Assembly (NCBI GenBank): GCA_022496185.1
Contig: WTXG01000014.1
Location: forward strand, 248,001 to 312,000
From: Multifurca ochricompacta
Lineage: Eukaryota; Basidiomycota; Agaricomycetes; Russulales; Russulaceae
Length of the DNA stretch: 64,000 nucleotides
Direction: 5' to 3'
Shown piece by piece: positions 52,795 to 64,000 of the stretch (position 1 is its first letter; every line of letters begins with the position of its first letter). The notes beneath the pieces were generated by a model. It saw nothing but the letters and a program-made list of their open reading frames with translations. It had not been told where the DNA came from and searched no databases. The translations under genes were made by a program, and so were the position numbers.

Positions 52795-55700
52795 ATGCCT
52801 GCCCGTAAGACACGCACCTCATTTTTTGCTCGCTCTTATTCTCGCTCACCACGTCGAATAGGATTACCAGTTTCCAGTGTGACACCAAGCCATATACCTG
52901 ATTTCAATGCCGTCCCGACGCCCGAATCCAAACCAGTAATCGCCGGAAACTCCAGGAGAAGAAAGGCATTGATCACCCTCTTGGATGTCCTCGGTGAGCT
53001 CACTAGAGACGAAAATCTTGGTGTAGTTGGTCCGTAGCTTGGTTTTGCTTCTTACCAACACGGCTAATAACTACGTCATGTCACAGGTGGCCGAGGTCAG
53101 CAACCCAGTCTTGAGGATGACAGAGATATCCGTGTGTATCAAGACCGCTATTATTTCACGTTTGCTGCTCACGGCTGCTCTTCTGATTAGCCAGCGTCGA
53201 TGAGCATCTTCAACAAGTTGGCGCGGACTCATTTGACCGATTTCAAAGGTGCGTTGTCCATGCCTAGAGTCACCTATTGTCTCATGTCATGGGTGACAGG
53301 AGAGTCAACAACCTGGACAATGAGGTACGTCGGTTGTGCCGACAGGCCAGAATATGGGAGTGGGATGACCCAACCTTCTTGTTTCAGCTTCGCAACTTTT
53401 CCAATGCGGCCCGTCAGCTTGGCAGTTCTGTCGGTATTCTCTCGTCTGCCTTTCATCTTCGGGAACGCCTTGCCCAGATTGCATGGCTCTTTCGCGAAAA
53501 CGCAGCAGACCTCTTTCCTAGAAAAGTCTCTCATCAGTCCGCGGAAGGCCTCGTGAGACCGGATGTCCTCCCTAGGCGGAAACGAGCTCGTTCCAAGGCG
53601 CCGCCCCACGTGCGCAGGCCACTCGTCCTCAAAAAGCTCGATCCTGAGAACTTTCCGAGTCAACTTGGGCTTTTCGCTAGAGACGTTATCACATTCCTGC
53701 ACTGCCTCAACGAGTTTCCCGAATTTACAGATGAGGCCCTTAACGCATCTATCATTGCGTTTGAGGGAGATCTCAAGGTCCGTGGTCCCCGCGGTTTACT
53801 TCGCGCATGTGTCATTGAATCTGTGACTAGTATTGGGCATCTTGTTTGAAAGCGTATGAAGGCGCGTTTCCTCACTAAGTACGCTGTCCGGTGCTTACAT
53901 CTACACAGGCCAATTCAAGTATCCGGCGGTCCAGCGATATCTTCATGACCTTCTATCGGAGATAGGCGAACATGTCGAGTCTATCACATCTTCCCTCTCC
54001 GTATTCATCGAGATAGGTTTGTCCCGTTCCTAGTCCTGCGTCACTCATTTGAGTTAACGCAATGCCATTAGGTGTCCCAACTATTCGATTTGCCCAAAAA
54101 CACGGTGCTACCAACCTTCTCAACCTGTCAACCGTTGCAACATTTTTCTCAGCCGTCACTGCAACTACGTTGCAATATACCTTCGACAGTCATAACACTC
54201 CACTTGAAGATGCCGTGAATGCCTTCTGGTTCACTTCAATGGTGTTCAGCATCGCTGCTGCGGTTAACAGCCTCCTAGGGTTGACGTGGAAGCAGGCTAT
54301 GTAGTATGGTACCATTCGCGTATACCTCTTCGGTCCTTTCTAAAGTGTCTGACCAGTCGCTCACCGGGTAATCGAGTCCCTTGGTGGGTTCTCATCTGGA
54401 TCAAGCGTTCTCCCCTTGTGTTCCTTGTGCTCTCAGTGGCTTGCTTCTCTGTCGGACTCGTGCTGTTCGCCTATTCATCCCAGCAAGTAGGCTTCTTTCA
54501 CCTTATGACATGCTCATACACACTCATTTTTCGCGTTCTCTGCCACAGAATTTTGTAGTATCCACAATTACCACAGTATTCACCGCGTTCAGTTCTTTCG
54601 GTTTAGTTGCAGTGTCCACTTGGTTCGCATCTGAGCGTTGGGTCTTCGCTAGACACAAGGGCAAGAAGTGGCTGCAGGATTCTCTTGATGATTTGTGGGA
54701 CGCAATGATTTCCATTCCGCCATTCCATCAATTCGTTGAATGTTTGCATGCCCTCGGACTGTGTACCTCCTCGGTGTCGCGCGGCACGCGTGCTGCGGCG
54801 ATGCACGCCAGTTCTGTCGTGACATCATTCTTCCAGCGTCGATCCGCTGAAACATTGCACCCGTCATCCTCCGAGAATACCCTTCCGACCTCGCCATCTC
54901 CAGATGCTGCAGTCGCCGTCTCGCCACGTACACGGCGCGGCTCTGAAAATACCGCCGCATCACCGGCTTCTCTAGCGACTGAGGCCAAGTCAATGCATGA
55001 CTCTACTGTTTCCTTCTCCCTTCCCTCAGAAAAGGCGTCAGGGAACCTAGGCATACCTACTTCACCAGAACGCCCTCGTGCTCGGTTCGCCCAGGCGGTG
55101 CGCAGCGTAATAAGGATGCAACAGGCCGCTGCGCCGAAGTCTCCACGCACTCGCTCCTTGTCTCCCAGTCTATTATCGCCTGATAGGATACGCCGAAATG
55201 ACTCTCAACCCGTGCCAATGCAGAATACTAGGGTGGCCACTCTTTTACCGAAATTACGTGCCCTCGCGCCAACCCAGGATCTGGCGGCGCATCAGGCATT
55301 AGTTCGACACCTGCAGTTTTCACCAGACGGCAGGTTCTTGGCCACTTCAAGGTTTGTGTACACCTGTAAGAGGAACGCGTGTGAGCTGATGACGTCAACT
55401 GTTGTAGTTGGGACCGCACATCTGTCATATTCCACGCCGGAGTAAGTATATGCTCGTCCTCGAGGTAAAGTGTTGTAAACCAGTCCGATAGGATCCATTT
55501 ACCCTACATCGAACGCTCGCACACCCCTCGGGTTTCGTCAGTCAGGTTGCGTGGTCAGTCTTCACAACTCTTCCCTTGCTATCTGCTTGATACCGATCAC
55601 TTTCCTATTGGTTGGATACAGGTCACCGAGTGGGAACCTCGTTCTAACGAAGCTCGTCCGCTCGATCAAGGTCTGGACGGAGGTTAGCCCTTGTTCATAT

Positions 55701-57053
55701 TCACATCTGCCTTTACATCGTCAGACCTCTCCCACGTTCAGGCAGGCGTCTGCAGCAAAACAATTGATCGATACCGCCCGGTGCAGTCAATCTGCTGGCT
55801 ACCAGGTGGCGAAGGTAACCCTCCGAACTTCCCACTTTCTTCATGTCTCAAGTTTTACCGCGTTCCAGCATTCATGTCCGTGGAAGGCAGTGACGTCATA
55901 AAGCTGGTAATCCAACCCTACTGATAACTGGTACTTACCATTACTCAATGTGGTCACCTTTTATAAGGACCTAACTGGAAAGGTGCTGGATACATATCAC
56001 TTCGAGCGCCTTATGATACACGATGTCTCCGTGACTTCAGACGGACAACGATTGCTTGGTGTGGGGACGCTTCTTTCTTCAACGGATGGCCTGCAACCTA
56101 GCCGATGCAGAGCGGAAAAACGAATTATCGGTGGGTGTCCTCTCTCAAAACATAGATGGTTTTTTATGTTTTGTTAACACAAAAATGTAGCATATAATCT
56201 GGACCAGAAGGAGATCGAAAAGTACGACCTATGTGGAACTTAGTTGCGAGCTCTGCTGACGTGATTTGATAATAACACAGCCAGGTGCCCGTGCTGCATG
56301 ATGTTCGGCATATTACCTTGGCGGGGAGTGGGCGCTTCGCTTTGGTCAGCTACGAGTTCAAGGTGACCATATTCTCAAAAGCCGCATCAAACAAAGCGGA
56401 TTGATAGATTCTTCCTAGGCTCCAACCCAGTTGTGGAAGCTAGAGATGGTAAAAGATAGAAATAAGCTCGAAGCTCCGGCAACAAGTCGGCTGTCGCTTC
56501 GGCATACCTACCTGCCTAAATATCCCGTAGATTTCGCCGGACCTAGTCATTTCGGTGGCAGTGATGATCAGCTCGTGCTTTGTGCTGGTAAAGGTGTGCA
56601 TATAAGAACTTTTTTCCTGCGGTTTTTTCGGCTTATCGCCAATTTTCTGCAGCCGGAGACATTCACATATGGGACCGCGAATCGGGCGCGCTTCTGCATC
56701 ATGTCCGCTCCCAGTCTCTTGGCGGTGGCGACCTCACCTGCATTGCTTGGAATCCTGCAGCTGATCCCTACATGTTCGCGACGGGTTCTCACGATGGCGC
56801 TGTACGCATTTGGACTGCGCAACCGATTCACGCGCGCGACACAGGTGGTAGGTCAGGTAGCGTGACGCCTCTCAGCGACGTATCTTCTCAGTTGCATCTC
56901 GACATCGAGAACCATGGGGAGAGTTCGACTGGCCAGCAACGATCCGAACGTATCCTATTCCGCGTCGAAACGTTACCTCCAACCGAGTCCATTGAGGATA
57001 TTGCTGGCCCATCTTTGCCACGTTCGATCACGTTCTCCCCCTCACAGGCATGA
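52795..57053 (+). CDS. Multi-pass membrane protein with C-terminal WD40 propeller, tandem copy 1
   Basis: I do not know a described gene with this plan. The layout after splicing is as follows. A cytosolic N-terminal region (MPARKTRTSFFARSYSRSPR) leads to a helical domain with ARQLGSSVGILSSAFHLRER and LAQIAWLFRENAADLFPRKV. Four hydrophobic segments follow: LLNLSTVATFFSAVTATTLQ near 54115-54175, NAFWFTSMVFSIAAAVNSLL near 54220-54280, FLVLSVACFSVGLVLFAYSS near 54420-54480, and VSTITTVFTAFSSFGLVAVS near 54558-54620. Then come a Ser/Pro-rich linker (about 54830-55220) and a WD40 propeller (LVRHLQFSPDGRFLATSR, WDRTSVIFHAG, KLVRSIKVWTE, IHDVSVTSDGQRLLGVGT, DLTCIAWNPADPYMFATGSH then DGAVRIW). The order of blades resembles Gid7/WDR26 propellers, an inference. 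It has many short introns, no clear frame break in the parts followed, and a paralogue next door. Confidence 0.75.
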
Positions 57054-57950
57054 GACACACCTTACTAACCCGCGATGCCCTATGTTATATACACATTGTG
57101 TACGTTAACGCTCGTGACGCTTATCTATTCTCCGTTTCCATCTTAAACGCATGTTAGTACGTTTAACTTGTTATTAATCAAGACCATCTTGCACTTGCAT
57201 CCAAATCTTCCGTGGATTGCGCGAATCGTGTGCGGTACGAGCAACGCGGAAGCCTACTCAGCAGTAGCAGAAGTCTGTGCGTGTGCAAGCGCTCATAAGC
57301 GTGACAAGATTCAAGAACTTAATTAACATCAAGGTGACTTGTTCATCAAATCATTTGAGACTATTTGGTAGATACGATTCCCATACTCCATGGGCTGCTA
57401 CGTTCACTTTCATGGGATTTCTCTTCACTAACCCTGTTCCCCAGGGTTTTCAGTCCCAGGCTTCCTTGGATGGGACGGCGCGGCGTATCTCACTCAGTTT
57501 CACGGGGTTCTGCTAATATCACGGATCCCTTTAATACACGCGAAAAAGAGGGCTATCGGTGCTTCCCTTGCGTCAGAGGACGTAAAGGGACAGACATGAA
57601 GTGACCTCATGCGTATTCTCGTATCATCAACACTGGCATGTGCAGGGCATCCATTTACGCATGGCGTACATGTCTGCTACATATTCCTCGGGTGACCGCA
57701 TTCGCACTGCACTTACCTTAGTTTCACGCCTGAGAACCCCTTTCGAGTTGCAAGCCATCCCCAGCCATTGCCTACGATTACCACGAGACTACGCACACGC
57801 GAATAACACAATACAGAAGTCTACGACCCACCTTTTCATCAAGACTTTACTCTGCGACTCTGCATGATCAGAGCGTTGTGGTTAAGAGAGACCTTGATTC
57901 ATTGATCTGACCAGTCTGGTGGTTTATATTTGACGCGCGCAGGTCTAAAA
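57054..57950. other. Spacer between the two WD40 copies
   Basis: 897 bases. Short plus-strand frames occur but none resembles the flanking gene. It must contain the 3' UTR of copy 1 and the promoter of copy 2. No remnant of a third copy was recognised. Confidence 0.45.
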
Positions 57951-60900
57951 ATGGCGTCTACCCGCCGTCCAGAACCCGTTTTCATCGACGTGGACAGCGT
58001 CTTTGAGCCCCTGGGAGAGCGAAATGTCCGAAAGGAACAGACAATGTCCAAGCTTCTGGACGCACTCAACGAGCTAGGCAGACACGATCGCGACGAGATC
58101 GATCCTATAGGTTTGTTCTATCCCATTTGAAGTGCCACAGTCAATGTATTGTGAGTTCATATTATGAATTACAGATGTAGTGCAGCACGCGAGCTTCGAG
58201 GATGATGGAGACGTTCGTAAGTCGAGCGCCAAGGTACCAGGCTCCGCGTTCCTGACGCTGACGGACAATGTCTTCGCATAGCTGGCGTCAACGAGCAGCT
58301 CCAGCAAGCAGGTGCAGACGCCTTCAACCGATTTCAAAGGTGTGTTAATACACTGGTCATGCTCGAATCGATCATCGATATCTCATCACGCTTGCCCACC
58401 TTTCTAGGAGAATCAATAATTTCGACAAAGAGGTACGTCCTTAGCACCCTTCACGAATATTTCACCCACGCTCACATGGTGATGACATCCGGTTGAGCCA
58501 GCTGCGGACTTGCGTCAACGCAGCTCGGCAGCTGGGAAGCTCCGTCGCCATCCTTGCCTCCGTGTTCCAACTCCGCGATCGCCTCACTCAAATTTCTTTT
58601 CTTTTCCGAGAGAACGCAGCGGACTTGTATCCGCGCAAAGTTTTGCGTCTACCAAGAGCGACAGAGTCTTTGGCGACCCGGAGCAGATTTTCGAGGCGCA
58701 GGCTCGCCAAATTGCGCGCCTCATTGGCACGCGGCAGGCGACGCATTGAGTTGGACAAACTTGACCTTGAGGACTTCCCGCAACAGCTTGAGCTGTTCGC
58801 ATCGGACCTCTCGACGTTCTTGTACAGCCTCAATGAATTCCCTGAATTCACGGACAAGGCAATCGATACGCCTATCATCGCGTTTGAGGATGATCTTAAG
58901 GTGAAGAAGTCACCTACTATTTCACATGAGGGTTCACGCTTAAGTCATATTTAAGTACTGGGCTTCGTGCCTGATATCTTATGAAGGTACACAGTTCCCA
59001 TCCCAAAAAGGGTGATGCTTGTATTTATAGTCTCAAGGCAAACTTAGATCTCCAGCAGTTCAGAGATATTTACATGAGCTGATGACAGATATGGGTGAAC
59101 ATCTTAACTCCGTTGGCGCAGCTTTATCTATGTTCATTGAAGTCGGTCCGTCGATGCTTTGACTTTATGTTACGTTGTTCGGATTGACGCATGATGTAGG
59201 TATCCCAACCATCCGTTTCGCACAGCAGCACGGGGCGAGCAACTTCTTGAATCTCTCAACGATCGCGACATTTTTCTCCGCAGTCACTGCGACCACTCTG
59301 CAGTACTCCTACCAAAATGTTGGCACAGGTACCGCGGATGCTGTCAATGCATTTTGGTTCACATCCATGGTGTTCAGCATTGCGGCTGCTGTCAACAGTC
59401 TTCTCGGGCTGACTTGGAAGCAATCTGTATAGTACGCACGAAACCGAAACGGAAGGTACTGTGTTCTCTTCTGACCGCTTCTCAGTCGTTCGCCGGGACA
59501 CCATGTCCCTTGGTGGGTTTTGATCTGGCTCAAGCGCTCGCCCCTCGTGTTCCTCGTCCTTTCAGTCGCATGCTTCTCTATTGGCCTAGTCATCTTCAGC
59601 TACTCCTCTCGACAGGTGCGCCTTTTCATCAAATTTACGAAGTTAATTGTTCCTATATCTATCACGACTCCAGAATCCCATAGTGTCTACGATCACGACG
59701 GTCTTCACCGCATTCAGTAGCTTTGGTCTCATCGCGGTTTCGATGTGGTTCATATTTGAGCGCTGGACCTTTATTCGGCATCGTGGCTCGAAATGGCTTC
59801 GTGACTCGCTGGACGATTCCTGGATCGCCATTGCTGAGGTTCTTTCTCGTCGCAGGCTACTTTCGGCCGTGCATCGCACGAGCGATGCTTTGACTAACCT
59901 GAAGGCCTTTTTGGTCAAGCTCTTCCGGCCCCATCCTGTCGAGATAGTAGCTCCTTCTGACTCATGGAGCTCGTTAACTCATGCTCCTTCGTCTGCTGTG
60001 AGAACAACAGCATACAGTCAGCCAGAACCCCAGCGGACGCGTTCCCCTTCGCCAATTCCTCCTGCCGACTCAGAGATTCCCGTTTCCAGCGACAATCTTC
60101 CCAAAGAAGTGATTGTGAACGATGGACCATCCCCCCAGCCGCTATGCCGGCACGGCGAGCGCGCTTTGTACGGGCTCTCCGTTCGGTGATTATAGCGCAA
60201 CAAGGACCTTCAGGAGTACCCCGCGCACCGCCAAGCGTATTCAGTCCCGAAGGTGCACGTCAGGAAGAACTACGAGGGCTTATACGCAGTTCGCGCGTAG
60301 CTAGGCTTGCCCCAAAACTAAGGGATTTGCCCCCACCCAAGAATTTGCTGCACACCAAGCTTTGGTGCGCCACTTGCAGTTCTCTCCTAACGGAAACCTT
60401 TTGGCCACGTCGAGGTTCGCGTTCTGTTTTAATCACCTTGAGGCTATCTCTTGACAGATACTCTTTTGAAAGCTGGGATAATACATCTGCCATCTTCCGC
60501 ACGGGCGTGAGAGTTCTGGCTCGTCCCTGGAGTCAATTGCGTCCCTGACGTCTGAATTCCAGGATCCCTTTTCGCCTCATCGCACACTTGCCCATTCAAG
60601 TTATGTGGGCCAGGTGGCATGGTCATCAAATCATAATACTTTCCACCGCTGCAGCTGATAAGTTGTTGAATAGGTCGCCATCGGGTAGCCTCCTTTTGAC
60701 GAAGCTTGCACGCTCGATAAAACTTTGGACAGACGTTTGTTTTCGCAAACCTTAGATCCGCTCCACAGGCTCACGGAATTGCAGATGGGTGTTTGTCGTC
60801 AAAGCATCGATCGGAATACATCGATACATTCAGTACGCTGGTTGCCAGGCAGCGAGGGTCAGTTCATGTCAGTACGAGAAAGCTGCCTGGAGAGTGATAA

Positions 60901-62061
60901 CGTCGTGCAGCTTTATGTCCGTGGAAGGTACTCAAATTGTGAAATTAGTGAGCATCTTCATCCTTCAAAGGTCGACTCCGTTATTTTGACGCTTACTCTC
61001 AGGATTTGACTGGCAGAGTAAGCCTCCGGTTTCAGTCCACTCTCACGAAACCCCTCTTCATGTTTTCAGGTACTGGACACTTATCATTTTGAACGCCTCG
61101 CCATCCACGATGTATGCATTACGCCAGATGGCCAACGCCTTGTCGGGTTTGGAACCCTCGTGTCCTCTGGTGCTGGTTTGAAGCCGAGTAAATGCCGTGC
61201 GGAGAAACAAATTATAAGTACGTCGGGCCTACGTCATTTGTCACCATCTTCTGAAATTGTCATCATAGTCTACAACCTAGACCGTAGGGCAGTCGAGACG
61301 TGAGCGCCGCTCTCCCCCCCCCCCCCCTTGAACATCTCCCTTGATCATACTGCACCTGCAGGCACATACCACTACTTCACAGCATTAGAGACATTACACT
61401 TTCGCGAGGCGGTCACTTTGCCTTGGTCAGCCATGAGCTAAAGGTTAGTGTCACATTGCTCATAAGCGTAAGATCAAACCTCCACATACTGGTGACAGGT
61501 CCCACCTCAGTTATGGAAAATCGTGGCGTTCTATGACTGGGAAAGAGCTGAGCCAATCCAGATGATGACACTCTCGCTTCGTCATACATACATCCCTAAG
61601 ACTGCCGTGGATTTCGCTGGGCCTAGTTCGTTTGGGGGAAGAGATGATGAGCTCGTGCTTTGTGCGGGGAAAGGTGAGCCTCGAATTGCTCTATTTCTCA
61701 GTCAACGTACTAAATTTATTCGTGAGCCGGGGATATTCATATATGGGATCGAGAATCCGCATCATACTTGCACCACATCCGGGCTCCAGCTCTAGGGGGG
61801 GACATGACTTGCATTGCTTGGAACCCTGCAGCCGAACGATTCATGTTTGCAACAGGTAGCCACGACGGCACAGTGCAGATCTGGACAACACCAGGAACGC
61901 CATCACGCAGTTTGCGTCCAACTTTCGCGACTTCTACACCTCGTACAGAAGTGTCAGCGCGATCACCTTCTGAACCAAGCGCGGTCAACCTCGTCTTCCT
62001 GTCTTGCGGGACCCCGGTCACTTGTTTGCGCTCGCCGGCGGAAGAGGCAGAATGCTGCTGA
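57951..62061 (+). CDS. Multi-pass membrane protein with C-terminal WD40 propeller, tandem copy 2
   Basis: Paralogue of the gene at 52795-57053 in the same order and orientation. The start is MASTRRPEPVFIDVDSVFEP. The helical domain reads ARQLGSSVAILASVFQLRDR and LTQISFLFRENAADLYPRKV. The four membrane segments are FLNLSTIATFFSAVTATTLQ, NAFWFTSMVFSIAAAVNSLL, FLVLSVACFSIGLVIFSYSS and VSTITTVFTAFSSFGLIAVS. The membrane core is about four-fifths identical by eye to copy 1, while the N-terminus and linker differ strongly. The propeller ends DMTCIAWNPAAERFMFATGS and HDGTVQIW. Two one-base frame breaks lie at the C-run 60131-60136 and near 60329-60330; in both, the copy 1 reading resumes in the next frame. 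The C-terminal tail beyond the propeller is uncertain. A 14-base C-run sits in one intron. Confidence 0.72.
61314..61327. repeat. 14-base poly-C tract in an intron of WD40 copy 2
   Basis: An uninterrupted run of C between two propeller exons. Length is likely unreliable in sequence data. Confidence 0.85.
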
Positions 62062-63606
62062 TGCGGCAGAGGCAGAAAAACTCACCCCTCTGGGCAGCCG
62101 CATTAATATATCGATGTCACGCAGCGCGCTCGAAGGTCATCTCAGCCATCAACTCTCGCATTAAGGCGTCACTCATGTGTCTAATATACAACATGTTACT
62201 AATAGAACATACATCCAAAATATTATACAAGCAAAATAATAAAAGAGTAGGGAAGCGGATGTAATTCAGGACAACTAAATATCAGGCAACTGACACCCGT
62301 GCACCGTGACGCCTCTTATATCTATAGTAGCCTCGGACTCGGGCGTACATGCGGCATTGCCTTTTTCTTGGACTTGATGGTACTTTTCGGCGACTCTGAG
62401 CTATCACCACGAAGTGGCCTCGCGAATCATTTATCTTGACAGTACCTTTTGTGGCATATCCTTGCTGCACAAGCGTGGGGGGTGAGATGCACTAATCTAG
62501 CACATTATGCCAACTCTCCGTGCCCGTTCCATAAAAGTATCCACCGCCGGGCCACGTCGTGTGAAGAGAGCTGTCTGGGGATTATGCAGATAACGGACAG
62601 AATTTATAGGCTGATACTTCAATCGGTTTACTATCACATCCTCCTATCATCAGAATCGGCGACGCGACGTATTTCTAGCTGCTAGCCATTTTTGTCAAGG
62701 GGCTATCCAAGACGTCTGTTTCCCCATTCACCCGATCGATGAAGGATGCCGTCTATGCTCGTACTCAGGAATCATGTTGAGACGATGGCGCTGTTAATAC
62801 AGTCACGAGGGACGCCGAGCGCTGGTGTTTCAAACTGGCGTTGGGACCGTGTTCGTCGTGCATTTGTCTGGCTCACTCACAGAACAGAAACTCCGGTACA
62901 GGGGCATGGGAAAGGTTCCATGAGAATGGATATAACCAACCACTGGCAGAAGCCCCTCCGGCATAACCTAATGTCTCTTTAAGGGGGGTTGATGAAAACA
63001 AATTCCATAAAGAAACGCGAAACGCGAAACGCTCAACTGCCACTTAGGATTCATGTGAGAGCTTGGAAAGCTCTCTGATCATGTCCAAGCTCCATTATCG
63101 ACCTACTCTGATCTTATTCCTTTTGCGAGGGAACGCTGCATTTTAATGGCAAGGATCCATATTCACTAACCTGAGCCCGATGTCGGAACAATCCGCCCCA
63201 GTTTTTATGTTTAATTTTTACCAAAGGTTTTCTTCCTTTAATCTTAATTCACATCGGTCAGACTACCGACACCAATTACAGCCGAGCGAGCGTTCGGTGT
63301 CCGCGCACTAATGAAAAATAAGACGAGTAAAGATGACTTGAGTAGCAATGGCTAGCCTGACAATGGTGGTGAGATATACTCACCTCACCCCTTAGAATTA
63401 GTACTCGGCGCTTATAATTATGTTGTTGGAGTTGGACATCTTTCATCGATTTCGATATATAGTAAATCCATCAGCTTTGTTGTTGTCGTCGAAGAGATTT
63501 GAAGGACGATCAGTCACCGTCGCCTTTGGTGCACACGCTGTCCCACGTCGATATTCCATCATCTCCCCCTTCAAGCAATCAAAAATAAAATAAAAATAAA
63601 AATAAT
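62062..63606. other. Intergenic, no supported gene
   Basis: About 1.5 kb, AT-richer than its neighbours, with short frames only. An (AAAAT)-like run lies at 63586-63605 just before the HOM6 start. No terminal repeats or transposase motifs were seen. Confidence 0.45.
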
Positions 63607-64000
63607 ATGACTACGTCCCTCAAACCTGTTCGAACCATCTCTGTCGCTGTCGTGGGTGTAGGACTAGTCGGCGCTGAGTTCGTGCGTCAGCTACAGGCAC
63701 TCCAGCCCCGCACCCCTTCCGCCTCATCTCTCTCTCCACCTCCAAAGCGAGCGTCTTTGACCCCAATGGCATCCCACCGACGGCTGATTGGCGAGCGCTC
63801 CTCCGCGCCTCTTCCATTCCCCCGCCTGGCCGCTAGACCTGACGCGCAAGCTCGCCTCTCTCATCCGTACTGACCATGACGTCGTCTTGGTCGACAACAC
63901 CTCCGCCGAGTCCGTGGCAGAGACGTACCCGGCGTTGCTGCGCGCAGGCGTACACATCGTAACACCAAACAAGAAGGCATTCTCAGGCTCGCAGACGCTC
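63607..64000 (+). CDS. HOM6: Homoserine dehydrogenase, N-terminal part
   Basis: Hom6 reduces aspartate semialdehyde to homoserine on the way to threonine and methionine. The window holds only the N-terminal Rossmann region: MTTSLKPVRTISVAVVGVGL with the GVGLVGAEFV nucleotide loop, a middle segment (KASVFDPNGIPPTADWRALL), LTRKLASLIRTDHDVVLVDN, and TPNKKAFSGSQ, which is diagnostic for the family. Two frame breaks occur, at the CCCC of 63713-63716 and near GGCC 63828-63831. Each is repaired in phase by one base, after which similarity continues. The gene runs off the right edge. Confidence 0.87.

Noticed and set aside
57277..57867. Possible small genes between the WD40 copies
   Set aside because: Several overlapping short frames, none with coding character or similarity to the flanking paralogues.
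62062..63606. Possible transposon remnant before HOM6
   Set aside because: No terminal repeats, target-site duplication or transposase/reverse transcriptase motifs were visible.

Overview
This window looks like nuclear DNA of a filamentous basidiomycete, most likely an agaricomycete. Nearly every recognisable gene is split by short GT-AG introns of about 50-70 bases. Genes are packed tightly on both strands, and the proteins are fungal: a Spa2 polarisome protein, Rud3 golgin, Tgl1/Yeh-type lipase, an Ure2p-like glutathione transferase, and a DUF6593-type protein, a family I know mainly from Agaricomycetes. No rRNA, confident tRNA, CRISPR array or intact transposon was seen. All exon joins were read by eye, so gene ends are firmer than internal splice sites.

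Left third (1-21463): the 3' end of a class 3 aldehyde dehydrogenase; a complete Drs2-type lipid flippase on the minus strand, head to head with a family 61 glycosyltransferase; two poorly defined minus-strand hypothetical genes; a glutathione transferase; the peroxisomal AAA ATPase Pex1; Spa2 on the minus strand; and a membrane-anchored steryl-ester-type lipase. Membrane traffic, lipid and cell-polarity functions are well represented, though I see no sign of a dedicated cluster.

Middle (23569-41880): an earless Gga-like VHS-GAT clathrin adaptor, a three-finger C2H2 protein, the SUMO E1 subunit Uba2, the Rad17 checkpoint clamp loader, 3-hydroxyanthranilate dioxygenase, a stand-alone Nup96/Nup145C nucleoporin, a DUF6593-type protein (minus) and the Rud3 golgin (minus). 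Gaps of about 2 kb at 21464-23568 and 38071-40210 hold no gene I can support.

Right third (43036-64000): a TPR-like plus CHAT-protease gene (minus, several frame breaks); a divergent histone H2B/H2A pair whose shared promoter carries two ACGCGT boxes; a UBE3D-like HECT-type E2-binding protein with a long extra N-terminal region (minus); two tandem copies of an unusual gene encoding a helical region, four membrane segments and a C-terminal WD40 propeller; and the start of homoserine dehydrogenase.

Two things stand out. First, the tandem membrane-WD40 pair (52795-62061) is the best candidate for an undescribed system. Second, many conserved genes carry single-base frame breaks, nearly all readable as loss of one base from a short homopolymer. 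These affect GT61, GST, PEX1, SPA2, the lipase, UBA2, RAD17, NUP96, CHAT, WD40 copy 2 and HOM6, while protein similarity continues exactly on both sides. Unpolished sequence is the simplest explanation, so these genes should not be called pseudogenes without read evidence.
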